A stretch of DNA of 64,000 nt from Gorsachius magnificus. Taxonomy: Eukaryota; Chordata; Aves; Pelecaniformes; Ardeidae. The stretch spans positions 56,712,602-56,776,601 of the forward strand of contig CM067085.1 in the NCBI GenBank assembly GCA_034008185.1, in the 5' to 3' direction. A model generated the notes under the pieces. It was not told the DNA's origin. It saw only the letters and a program-made list of their open reading frames with translations, and ran no database searches. Every line of letters begins with the position of its first letter. Within the stretch, counting starts at the first letter, position 1. The position numbers and the translations under genes were made by a program. Positions 48,101-59,632 of this stretch are shown piece by piece.

Positions 48101-49454
48101 AATAGCTGGCTTGGAAACACGGTTTGGGCTGGTTCCCTCTCCATGTCGCGGTGAGTGAAGGGTGATGCTCTGCCTCGCAGAGGAGCCGCAGTGACTGTTT
48201 ATTGTGGGGATTTAACACCAAGGTATAATTAGCCCATAACTATAATTTATACCTCCTGTGGTATGGCTATGTTTGCTGCTACGGCTGTGGGTGTGATTGC
48301 GACAAAGTGGTGCTTTACCAAGCGCCTCTGAGGGGTTTCTCTGGGCGCCTCCTCCCCCTGCGATCCCAGGGCAACTGCTGAGGTCTGTGTGGAAAGTACA
48401 CCATCAGGCGAAGGGTCTTCCTCTGTCTCCAGCACCTACCAGCCATTCATCTTTTCCTCAGTAAGACTATAAAACATGATGCACTCTTGGTTTTACGTCC
48501 CACAGCCATTCTGAGTATAACAAAGTAAGGTGCAAAAATTAAAAAAACTAGAATGTTAAGAATAAATATGTTAAGTCTGGTTGCAATATCGACATTTTCA
48601 GAAGCAGGGGTTGACTTTACACATATCCCTTCTGCAGCCTGGATCTCTGCCCTGAAAATGGGAGAGGGGAGGAAAACCAGAGGGTCCCGGGTTTGAGGCA
48701 GCCCTTTGCATGATGCTTGGCTCTGCTACTGCCTGGTTTACGCCTGACATCTCCTCCTCAGTGCTCAGCCTTCACAGCAGGCCAAGGGAGGATATTGCGA
48801 GCTTTGCTCTTGAAATTATCAGTGCTCAGACAGAGCTGTGAATTGCGCTAAGCTCCCTGACCTTCTGGCATTATCATAAAATAATCTTTATGCAGAATCC
48901 AGCTGCCTCAGCAGTTACCACAGGATGTCGTACTTGAAGTATCCGGGGTTTTAGTGTTGTTTATAATCACTTTCCCTTAAACTCTTTCAAATTTGGGTCA
49001 TTTTTTGCTTCTGGTTTGAGCTTGCCTGTCAGGTTTGGGCAGAGATGGGTAGCACCTGAGCTGCATTGATTTCTGACTTTTTCCTGGCCAGTTCTGTCTG
49101 TGTTTTCAGAGGAGACTGAGGTGAAGTCTGCCAGCTGAAGCCCCTTCCTTGTTAAAACTTTGGGTGCAAGCCTGCCCTCCTGCGGCTTTCTAGTGGCCAC
49201 CGCCCTTGGGGACAGGGACAGCAGTGGCAGGGCCCCTCTGATGGCCCAGGACTGCCAGCATCAGGCACCTTGGGGAGCGTGTCTCTTGCCAGGCAGAGTG
49301 AAGCACACGTGGTGAGCCCACCTTCCCTGTCCCCTCGGGCTTTTGTGCCAGCACCCAGATCCCCTGCCTGGGGTAGCCCTGGAAGCGGGGTCTCCTTCCT
49401 GCAGCGATGCCGGCAGCTTCGGGGTATGCATCGGGGTGCCACAGGGTGCAGCAG
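42167..49454. other. Unique non-coding stretch
   Basis: No gene is supported. A 178-codon plus-strand frame (46465-47001) begins with a hydrophobic, leucine-rich segment but matches nothing I recognise. Contents noted: a POU-type octamer ATTTGCAT at 43881-43888 within a twice-repeated GAGAATATTT, an 18-bp (ATAA) run at 46351-46368, and a 20-bp tandem duplication at 47087-47126. The right end becomes GC-rich before the minisatellite. Confidence 0.55.
47087..47126 (+). repeat. Perfect 20-bp tandem duplication
   Basis: The 20-bp unit beginning GTTCAGCTTGAAAG and ending TAATAT occurs twice back to back with no mismatch (47087-47106 and 47107-47126). Two perfect copies in otherwise unique AT-rich DNA suggest a recent replication-slippage event. 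Confidence 0.95.
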
Positions 49455-49705
49455 CTGCTGGGGTAACCGACTGCTGGGATAACCCACTGCTGGGGTAACT
49501 CACTGCTGGGATAACCCACTGCTGGTAACCCCTGGGGTAACCACTGCTGGGATAACCCACTGCTGGTTAACCCACTGCTGCATAACCCACGCTGGGGTAA
49601 CCCACTGCTGGGGTAACCCACTGCTGGGATAACCCACTGCTGGAGTAACCCACTGCTGGGATAACCCACTGCTGGAGTAACCCACTTCTGGGATTACCCA
49701 CTGCC
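49455..49705 (+). repeat. Minisatellite, 16-bp unit, about 15 copies
   Basis: The array is built from the 16-bp unit CTGCTGGGRTAACCCA with about 15 copies, most intact and a few with one-base deletions. One copy carries a nine-base insertion near 49530. GGGG or GAG variants alternate with GGGA variants over parts of the array, giving a 32-bp dimer, clearest at about 49615-49680. No stop codon occurs in the perfect unit in any minus-strand frame. Three units (48 bp) read as a 16-residue repeat, so the 159-, 111-, 99- and 94-codon minus-strand ORFs are products of the array. The flanks are GC-rich and show no gene. Confidence 0.97.
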
Positions 49706-52653
49706 GATCTCACTGGCGGAGCAGGAAGGGATTTGCTTTGGATGCATGGGCTGACGTGCAGATTCATTTCATTCAGGGATTTTATGTACCGTGCTGTATG
49801 TATATTGAAATCTTTAGATGTCAGTGTGGTGCCTTTCTCTTTGCTTCCCATCTAGCTGCAGTTTAAAGGATCCTTTCAGGAGGAGAAACAAATAAAATTT
49901 GGCAGCAACACACAGATTTGATCATGGGGGTGTTTTGATTTTTCAGAAAAGCTTTGGAGAAGTCAGCCAACCTTAGAGCCATTGCCTCACAAATATCAGT
50001 TTTTCCCCATTATATGCTGGACAACTGGAAGATTTATTTAAATAATCTTTATAGCCAGTAGTTCAGGCAGCATGATGGTCTATGCCCTTCCTCAGAGAAG
50101 GTCTTGGCTTGTTCTTTCTCCTTAGGTTTCGTTGGTTTTTATTTTATGTATCTTTTTACTGCCACAGAGGCAAGTGATGTATACAAAAGGCATATACTGG
50201 ATCTGAGACATCTGTTTGGGGAATATCTAAGCAATCAATGGGGCCTTACTCTCAGGCAGCCACATGCCTATGCATGTGATTTATGGAATTTGCATATACC
50301 CAATATGATTTATATTTGTTGATTAATACAACAGTATGGTTTATATTCTTTTGGGGCCATCCCCATAGACCGGGTCCCCGTAGCCCATTTCTCAGGTCTC
50401 TCCTCTCTGGTCTAGGGCGAGCTGCTGCCTGCTCTGGGTGCCCTCTCCCAGCTCAGAGGATGCTCCTATGTCCCCTCGGTGTTCCTCCCTTGGGCTGCTC
50501 CTCCTGGGGGGTCACTGCATCAGCTGCGCCAGCTATCATTCTTTGTCAGCCCTTGAGAAGTTTTCTAGGATGGGAAGTGTCTAATAAGAAAGCTTTCTTG
50601 TGCTTTTATGTATTGCCAGTATAAGGATTTGATCATCCGTGGCCTTGTGCAGCCTCCAAGGGTTTCAGGAACTCCTGCTGCCTTCTGCTGCTGGGGCAGG
50701 GTGTGAAGTGACAGGCCAGTGCCAACTGCATCTGTCCAACTTGCCCAAGCCAGCCTGCCACCCTCTGGGGCTGGTCCCCATGCTGTTTTCAGGGACCTTC
50801 AAGCAATACACCCTAGGGGATCTCTCCTACATCCCACACTCAAGATGCTCACCCAGTCTCACATCTAAGTTCTGTTAGACTGAACTCAAGCCTGCTGAGG
50901 CCATGGATTCGGTGAAACCACAGATGTTCACGCTGAATGACCTGGACAGCAATACGCTGTGATGCTCTGCAAGTCCAAAGGGTTTCAGACAAAGGTCTGG
51001 AGCAAAATTCTGATCTTAACTGCACTAATGCAACTAATTGCACTCCTAATTATTATTTGCAATTTCTGCTGCTGCTAGTCAAAAAGTCCCAAGCAGAAAT
51101 TGGTCTCTATTGTATCAGCTACTGTATGACTTAATCCTTACTTTGGGGAATTTGCAGGCTAAGCCCGTACTTTGCGTCTTGACTTTTTTTTTTTTTTAAA
51201 TACAGAGATGCCAGCCCCATTTATAAAATTATAAATTTTATGATGTGTTGTCCTGCCCAGCCTCCATGGTCTCTCACTGCTGTCAGTGGACTTTGCTACT
51301 ATGGCTTTCATTATTTATTCAACTAACACGTGATAAAATAAACAAGACATCTGCTACGAGTACAGCATGGCTAACACTCCAGAAGGCTCCAGCCTTTGGG
51401 TTTTTTCACTCATCATGCATAAATTGGAGGATGAGGGGCATCCAGATTTTATTTTCCTGTTTCCACATTTTGAAGAAACAAAGCTGACGGTTGTGTTTTT
51501 CCGTGATGACACCAAGACATGGATTCCATACCAGAAATCAGCTTTGCTTCTGCTGCAATGCCGCTCTGTGTGCAAGGGCAGCCCCGGTGCCAAGCAGCGT
51601 TGCAGCGGCAGCAGCCTGCATCCAGCACTGCCACGTGCAGGTATCACGGCACAGGTATGCTTTCGTGGCAGACTTCCTTGTCATTCAGGATATGCAACCA
51701 GGGTGCAGATGCCTTTTATTTAAAACTACCTAAGAAAATTTGACTTGGATTTGACATCAAATGCCGTCTTTTTCTGTCACTGCAGCCGGGACCTTGAGGT
51801 AGTTCATTAACACGCAGGGAAAGGCTGGGAAAAATCTTCAGATTTTGGTGCTGAATGTGAAACCTGAAATCAATATGCTGTTCAGGCTAAGAGATTGAAA
51901 CTGGGAAACTCCAGGAGTTGAAAGATGCTTTCGACATGTATTCATGTGCATTGCATGAAGCTGCAAGAAATAATAGTTTTGTTCTGCTAAAACTTTCAAG
52001 GTTTTGGACTTTGCTGCAATTTCACTTTAGAATGAAAACGGAATAAAATATATGAACTGGCACCTTGCCCAGGGGCTCTGAAATTCTTTTTGAAGGAGCC
52101 TTCTCCGTCTCCGAACAAACAACCCACCAGCCCAGCGAAGCTGGCGTCTCATTCCTGATACCTTGGTGAGGTAAATTTTAGTGGCCTGAATATTGCAGGA
52201 GTGGTTCTGATGCTTCTATAAGCATCCTTTTCTACTTCACGTTGGTCATGTATCTAAATTATCTTTCTTTGTAATGAGTGGAGACACGTAGTGCTTGCTC
52301 AGAAATTTTCCTATTGATGAAACTTGTCGTCTTTGATAAAGCAACATATTTAATGGAAACGGTTTCATCACAGATGTTCCAAGCAGTTCTGTAGAGGCTC
52401 GCTGTTTTTCTGCTTTTTATTTTGCACTTTTTTGTTACTATTACTATATTTCATATTTGCTTTAAATATCACCAGTGGAATTTTGGGAGCCTACAGCACA
52501 CACTTTCCCTCACAGAGGCTTGGTACCACTGGCAGAAGCAGAGAAGGACGGGGATATTAGGAAGCCCAAGCCTAGGTCTTCTCTAGAAGTTGGTGCACAG
52601 ACGGGCCCATGGGCAGTGCTGGGAGGGAGGGTGGAACCAGCCCTCGCCAGGCA
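49706..52653. other. Unique non-coding stretch
   Basis: I see no supportable gene. AT-rich sequence alternates with a GC-richer section at about 50380-50560. A T14 run lies at 51184-51197, and one octamer ATTTGCAT at 50288-50295. Frames up to 118 codons overlap on both strands around 51370-51740 without a recognisable product. Confidence 0.6.
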
Positions 52654-52718
52654 GCGCACACGCACGTGCACATGCGCGCGCGCGCACACACACACGCGCG
52701 CACACACACACACGCACA
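52654..52718 (+). repeat. 65-bp perfect alternating purine-pyrimidine tract (CA/CG)
   Basis: Every step from 52654 to 52718 alternates purine and pyrimidine, made of mixed CA and CG dinucleotides. It includes a (GC)5-type core at about 52674-52685 and a second CGCGCG at 52695-52700. Alternating CG/CA sequence is the classic substrate for left-handed Z-DNA under negative supercoiling. It also creates spurious frames rich in His/Arg/Thr/Ala (plus strand) and Cys/Val/Ala/Arg (minus strand). Confidence 0.97.
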
Positions 52719-53018
52719 GGCACCCAGATGCGGTGTGAGGGGGCTGCCGGACCTGCTCAGCACACCCTCGTTGAGACTACTCCACACCATTTAAGAGCTG
52801 AGAAATTGTGAAAGTATCGAACGCTGAATTTTCACAGCACAGAGTTAGCAGAGATGTTTCTGTAACTGATAAAGTGGGAAACTTGACAGCATTGAATGGT
52901 CCTCAGATTCCTACTTCCACATGTGTCATAGTCTGGTGTTAATGTACTTTGAGCAACAACATAAAACATGTAAGAGTACTGGCTGGGCAACAAAATCTGA
53001 CGTTTTTTCCTGTGCTGT

Positions 53019-53134
53019 CATAGAATCATAGAATCAAAGAATCGTCTAGGTTGGAAAAGACCTTTAAGATCATCAAGTCCAACCGCTAACCTAACACTGC
53101 TATCCCACCACTAAACCATGTCCCTAAGCACCTC
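53019..53134 (-). mobile_element. CR1 LINE 3' end, 5'-truncated
   Basis: Read on the minus strand, this 116-bp piece runs from GAGGTGCTTAGGGACATGG through the segment with GATGATCTTAAAGGTC to two ATTCTATG-type terminal octamers, preceded by a variant copy with a TTTG change. This is the canonical 3' untranslated end of avian CR1. The 3' terminus at 53019 is intact and the rest is missing, as is typical of short 5'-truncated insertions. It has no coding capacity. Confidence 0.95.
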
Positions 53135-56100
53135 ACTGTCCATGCTGTTTGCTTGTCTTGGAGGTTCTCGCCCCGCTGATGGTGATGGAGAGCTTTGTAA
53201 CAACAGAGGGTGCAAAAGTTACCAGCGCCCTGCCCAAGAGCCAGCGAGTTCGTGACCTGCAGGAAAGCTCCTTCAGCCAGGCGTGTGCGGTGCTCATGTT
53301 TCATTTACCATCCTTCCATCCATAAAGCTTGTCTGTGATTCTGGCATTTGTTAAATAGGGCAAGACAAAAAATCCCATCAGGGTTTTTTGGACTGTGAGC
53401 CTTGCAGAGACATCAGCCTGAGCCAGCTGCCTCCCCTAACGCATTTCTGATAACTCTGGGTAAACTCTGTACGGAAACATTTGAAAATTTGTTTTATTTG
53501 GAGGAAGTGTTTGACATCGGTGGAGCGTAAGCAGGTGAAGAAGGCAACTGAGAAAATATGCAAACCTCCATAATAAAACACAACTTTACAAGTCCTCTAA
53601 ATGGAAAATGTATCTTAAGCTTTTCCATGAGAAAAGGAAATACAGACAAGAAAAAGGTGGAACCAGATTACACAAGAAGAACATTCTAAGTGAAGGAACG
53701 AGAAAGTTTCTAATAGGCATGGGGAAAATCTTCAGGTCAATATTATGGTTTCATCATAATTTTAGCTGGTGAGGAAACTGTAGGCATGGAAGCCCTGAAA
53801 TAATTTGAATAAAAGATGACTTTTATCCAGAAATATCTATGCAGGTAGAGAAGATAAAGAGACACGATAATAGAGGAAAGAGAGAATGTGAGCCATAAAT
53901 AGAAATGGAAATGGAAAGATAAATAGAAATATAAACTCATTTCAGTAATAACTTGAAGTTCTTTCAGATCATCCTGCAAATCCATCCTGGGAAATTGTTG
54001 CTTGGTCTACAGGTGAGTTTTACAAAAGGAAATTACAAAAGGAGCAATTTCCCTCATGTCCAGAAGCCCACCCTGCAGAGTTGGGCGCAGGACCATACCC
54101 AGGACAAGGTGTGCCTGCACAACAGCATAACCGGTCACCTCTCTCTATTTAAATAAAACGCGTTGTGAGGAGTAGGGTAACACAACACCTTATGCAGTGA
54201 AGAATTTGACTTTGGAAAAGACTAACCATATACCTGGCTGTAATGTGGGTGCTACACCCAATCCCTGGGCGAGTCTCTCCCTGCCAGGTCTCCGCTGTCC
54301 CCTGGAAGACACACGCCTGCTTTTCCCACAGCCCGAAATACAGCAGCGAGCAGCGGGGAAGGGCTGCCTGGTGCTGCCGCAGCAAAGCCCCTGAGCAGGC
54401 GCGCATGGCACCTGGCCCCAGTGCTTTGGCAGGGAGCTCCAGCTCATCGCCCCAGCAGTGCCGGGATGGTCTGGAGACAACCTCTGCGTCCTGGTAGGGC
54501 AGCACTCGGTACCGTGCCTGCGGCTCCTGGCCCTTTTTGGTTTTCTTGTGTGCATAAAATGCACCCGAGTTTCTTCTGAAGATGGGACTTCTGCTCCTGC
54601 AGCAGCACCATAAATGTTGAATAATTTAAGTAAAGATCACCAAAAAGAAATCCAGCAAAATCTCTTTTTTTTTTTTTCCATAGAAAAGCCAACATTTTTC
54701 AAACTGACTGAAAAATTGCATCATACCTTTTAAAGGAAAATATTGCAGAGCCAGGAATGAAATCTAACCACAGGCTTTCTAAAAGCACTGCAAATTTCCC
54801 TGCATTTTTCTTTTACATTTTGTGACACAGTTTTGTGAAAGCTTTGGGTGACACCAGAACTTGCTGAAACTCTCTCCCCCGCCTCCCCGCTGGGGACTCA
54901 CACAGCTTTCCCTCAGCCTGCCGAGGACCTGGGAATAAAGCAGGGACAAGTCAGGTTTGTGATGTGGGGGCCTGAGGTTTTCCATACGGGAACCAGATCT
55001 TTCTATCCAGGAGTAACGTCCAGCCCAGACGACTGTGGTGGCATTTCCAGAGAAAGGAAGTGGCATTTAAAAATATTGATGGGTAACACGTTGAAGACTG
55101 AGTAAGTATTTTAAAAAGCATGGACTAATATACCAGGATTGAATAACTGTGAAAAGCAAAGCAGATCCAGTAGAAATGAAGAATGGGATAAACCAAACAT
55201 AAAGCTTGCTTGAAAGCCATGAAATACCAGTGTCCTCTTTAAGACCTAGTTTAAAGTAGATATATTTGAAGAATTTTTAGTTATCCTAAGAGCAGCACTT
55301 GATAAAGGAAATATTTGGAAAACATTATTTAGTTTCATCTGATATTCCAAACCTCATGATAGCAGATTCTGAAAACTTGTAGGAAAAAGTGTTGGAACCA
55401 GCAATGTAGAGGAAAATGAATGTAGGACTGATGTTTACAGAGGAGAATACGGCCAATCCTAAGCAGGGGGGAACTGGTTTTACTCTTGGGAGACTGGGCA
55501 CATAGTGAGAGAAGGAGACCCCTGAGCACCCGGGCTGCCAGGCTGCTGATAGTATGGCTGCAGCTGGAGCACCCTCGGGCAGAGCAAAGCCTTTGGGAAA
55601 GCGCCCAGCGAGCACCGGTGTTTGGGGCAGCTGCTAAACCCCCTCTGCCGGGAACGCTGGGGAGAGGCTGGTTGTGGCGGCCGCCTCGGCAGCAGCCCTG
55701 GGAGCCCATTCATGCCTGGGTGTCCTGGGAAAATAAATATTTATGAAGAAAAGCCACGAATTGCCAAGTTATCCTGGAAATTATCAGAGAACTGGAACAT
55801 ATTGTGGAGGGAAAAGGTATTTTCTGAAAAGACCTTTCAAGCACAATGCCTCATTCTCTGCAATGTTCATCTTCAAAAACTAAGAATGGGGAAGGATTAA
55901 TGGTCCAGGAGCCTGAGAATTCACACTTCCCGGAACAAAGAACAAAGACGTTAAGCCTGTCTTTAAATGTCCCTGTTTTCTACAAAGGAATATAATTTTG
56001 CTTCTGTCATCATTTCAAGAAATACTTTCTCCACAATGATTTCTTTTCCAAAGTCAAAGAGTTGAAATCTTGCAAAAAAAAGGAAGAAAAAACCTTTGCA

Positions 56101-59100
56101 TTTTCTGAAAAAAACCCCAAAAAAAACAAACCCAAACCCAAACCAAACCAGCAACACAAGCTCTTATTTTGTTGGCAGAGGCAGAACTTTTTTGAAACAA
56201 GAAGAAAGAAGGAGAAGCTGAACATGCTTCAATTAAAAAAACATTATTAGCTCACAAAGGAAGAGATAAAAAAGAGTTTGCTCTTCAGGAGAGCGATGGG
56301 GCTGCCTTCTGCAAGCGTGCAAGTGGCGTCCTTGTCGTGGGGGACTGGAAGGGCTGGAGGGGCTGGCGGGGAGCGGTGCCTACTGCCCTGCGGGCTCAGC
56401 AGTGGGGATGCTCCAGGCTGTGTCCCAGCCCTTCCCAGACATCCTTCTCCACTCAGCCGGGCTCTCCGTAGATGCAACTGCTGCCCTAGCCTGGAGGACA
56501 TGGCTGTGCAACCCCTGTGCTGCTGCAAACAGGGGAAGGGAAATAACACGAGGAGCCTGGGATGCCTTATAGTCTTCATTTTCTTGGTCATTACTGCAGC
56601 ATCTGCGGCGCTCAGCCTGCCACCGGCTGTAGCCTGACACGCTGCTCAGACTGGAAATAAAATTGTTTGCCTGCATTTGGAGTTTGTTTGCAAACGCCTT
56701 TTGCCTGGCAGTGGCCGGTGGGCTGAAGAAGAGCTGTGGTGTTTCTCAGGCTGCCGTGGAAAGGACACTGAGGGGTGGCCTCAGCGGTCCCACTGCCTCT
56801 GTTCCGACTGAGCTGTGTGGTGGGGCAGAGTCAGGGGGGTTTCTCTGCAATGCCTGCCTTATGTGTACACAAATGTATGAACTTTTAACCCACGTGGCTT
56901 TGATGTATGCTCAAAACAAGGTCTGACTGTCAGGCGGAGCCCCTGTTGATTGCTCAGTGCATGTTCAGGTAGCACGTTGTGCAGAATTATTGGGACCGAA
57001 AGGAAATTCATATGAATCACCAGAAGTCATGCGAGACATGAATCAAAATCATACTTACTGCTCATGCTAAGAGCAAACAAAATGTAAGGAAGATGCACTG
57101 GCAGCACCACGCACTTGATGGTCACCAGAGATCTCACTTTCATGAATATCTCTTAATTTCCAGGCACATGTTGTGGGCATATAAATAAGTAATAATGTCT
57201 CATCTGGAAACAGACATAGCATTTCTCAAGCTGTAACATTGTTATGCAGAAAAAAAACATTTTGAGGGTAACAGCCTGACAAGCCAAATGCCTGTCAATA
57301 CTTGTAGCTGTCCTGTGCAGGCCGATGAACTCTATGGCTTTTGCAGTTTATTTGTTATAAATCAAAAAATGAGTCCGACTGTTGTGAAATAGTGCAGTAC
57401 TGCTGAACATAACAAGCACCAGAGTGTCTAACATGTGGTGACCTGCTCAGCTACCCCACTGTCATTGTTTAGACTCTTGCCATACAAGAGCCACTGTGTT
57501 AATTCATCATTTTGGACAGTGGGACTTTCAGGAACGACACCATCACAGTGTCACACAACACTATTTAGCTGCCACTGTCACATTACTCTTCGAGTTGTCA
57601 TCTCATGGAGGTGGCACATCGAGGAGGACATGGAGTGTCAGCAGTTAGAGCACCCTTGTTCTCAGGAAGGTATGAGTTTGTGCTCGAGTTCAGAAGCACC
57701 TGAGAAGGCACCAGCTCAAGAGGAACACCTTGTTTCTGCTGCTTTGCTATTGAAATGTTTGTCTGTGCTGGAGGAGAGATGAGAAACTGTGTGATTTGCT
57801 GCTTTATGGTTGCCTTCCTCCCCGGAATGCCTCCTCCTTCACAGGCCAGCATGCAGGGTCCTTTTGTCCTGTTGTGAGTCATGAGTCCAAATGCCACGTG
57901 TGCTTCACCGACCGTGCTTCTGGATAATGGATAGGTAATTGGTGGCTGCTGCCTAACATGAGCAGTGCAGCACAGCATTGACGGTATCACCCTTATTTGT
58001 CTGTGGAGGCAAAACATGGGTAGAAACTGTGGCTTTTAGTCTAATAAGCACAACTTTAATTTCCCTTTCCCTGTCCCCTTCTAAAGTGAAGTCTTCTGGC
58101 TTTTTACCCAAACAATATTTTAAACAGATTTCTGCATATTTCCCCTAGACCAGAAATGCCAAAGCTCAAAATAATTATGAAATGTGTAGTCAGAGTTAAA
58201 TGTTTGTAATCTGGGGCTGTGAACTTCTCAAATCCCACAAATTAAGCAGACACAGTGCTAGTTGGTGTTTGAATGAGAAGTCATTATGAAGGCAGCAAGC
58301 AAGCTGACCTGAAAACTGTATGTGGTTTGACCAAGAGTTCCCATTGCCATGTGTAGTTTTTGCAGGCATCAGGTTTCCAATGATAAATGAAAGTTCTTCT
58401 AATCATTTTGAGAAAATCCTTGGAAAAGATGAATCCGCCACCAGAGAGAGAAGGGCTTCCCAGTGCCCCGCTGCATGCCCCAGCTCATGAGATGCTCTTC
58501 TGTCCTCTGCTAGCCAAAGTGGGGGAGCACCCGCACCAGCGAGCACCACCACCTGGGCTGGGGTTGGCTGTGCCATTGGGAAGGCAAGTGGGGCACATGG
58601 TGAGCTTGCAACCACCCCCAACACCATGGAGGAAAGAGCAAGGAGAGTTCACTACTGTCAAAACATCACCAACACAATCCTTAGTGCTGGAGACGAGCAA
58701 GAAGAGACAAGAACTCCTCTTATCACAAACCCCTGTTCTTTTCAGAGACAGTTTTTAGGATTTTATGCAGGTTTGGGGTTGTCATAGGGTCATTACAAAA
58801 TTTATACCTGAAGTTATAAGATAATATATGATTGCATACAGCCAAACCTCCTTCCCAAGCCCTTCCTGTCTTGCATAACTGGATTGGCAGGTTAATTTTA
58901 TTGCTCTTCCTGAAGAATTATTGATGGTTTTTGCTCAACTTTTAGAAATGGCAATGCTCTTTAGGGCAAGAAAGGTGGAACTGACTCCTGTCTAGACAAT
59001 AAACAGGACTTTTTGTCTGCTGTCCCAGTATTTGTGTATAAATTAATCATTAGCCTGCAGTGTGGAAATGTTCCCATTTGCTTGGCAGCGGAGGGATTCA

Positions 59101-59578
59101 ACCCTTGCTTCATGAATTCTTTATTGCTAAAACTTATATATCATGTAAATTAACCACTAGTGCCTGCAGCTTACAAATGAGAATGGTGCATGTATTTCAT
59201 GGCTAGCTCTTGCACCTTTGAGAGCTTGTGGTCAAAAGCCAGGTGAGGAAATTAAGACACTTTTTGATATTTCGGCTGAGATCACTTGTTCTTCCTGAAG
59301 CCTCTCCAGAATTTCATCCTGCTGTGACATATTCAGACCCTTTGCTGTAACTGCCCCTGTGTGGACCAGGTGGGTCTGAGTCTTGGGATGTCTGGGCGGG
59401 TGATGGGGCAGGTTCCAGGTTGGGCTGGGACATTGGATGGAGCTCAGGCAGGACTAAGGGCCCTGTCCCAGGCTGAAATGGGCTCCTGGGACCTGGAATG
59501 GGGGTAGATTTGGGCCATTATGGCCTATTTGTTGTGCTCTTGGGGCCCGGGGAGTTTGAGGTACAAACTGGGGTGACA
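53135..59578. other. Unique non-coding stretch with GC-rich patches
   Basis: No gene is supported. GC-rich patches lie at about 54240-54480, 55500-55710 and 56280-56500 and carry overlapping frames of 92-124 codons on both strands without a recognisable family. A T13 run is at 54665-54677 and a pure A/C tract at 56108-56150. The segment at 59370-59510 is G-rich and mildly repetitive (TGGG-type runs) but was not assigned to a known element. Confidence 0.6.
56108..56150 (+). repeat. 43-bp A/C-only low-complexity tract
   Basis: All 43 bases are A or C, arranged as irregular CCCAAA and CCAAA units after an A-rich lead-in. It resembles a degenerate CCCAAA repeat but not the vertebrate telomere repeat. 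Overlapping minus-strand frames translate it as Gly/Leu/Phe runs and are artefacts. Confidence 0.9.
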
Positions 59579-59632
59579 TATCACAGGATCACAGACCAGT
59601 TCGAAGAGACCTCTGCAGATCACCTAGTCCAG
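59579..59632 (-). mobile_element. Short decayed CR1 3' end fragment
   Basis: On the minus strand this roughly 54-bp piece contains GGACTAGGTGATCTGCAGAGG and ends in a diverged pair of octamers (GTGATCCTGTGAT type). It matches the pattern of a CR1 terminus in which a GATGATCTC-GAGGTC core precedes ATTCTGTG repeats. It is more diverged than the copy at 53019 and therefore probably older. The left boundary in the element is uncertain. Confidence 0.75.

Noticed and set aside
49152..49851. Minus-strand ORFs of 61-159 codons with Gly-Tyr-Pro-Ser-Ser repeats
   Set aside because: They exist because the 16-bp minisatellite has no minus-strand stops in any frame. Flanking residues match no family.
52475..52811. 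ORFs with Cys-Val or His-Thr-Arg repeats
   Set aside because: They translate the alternating CA/CG tract in both strands and several frames.
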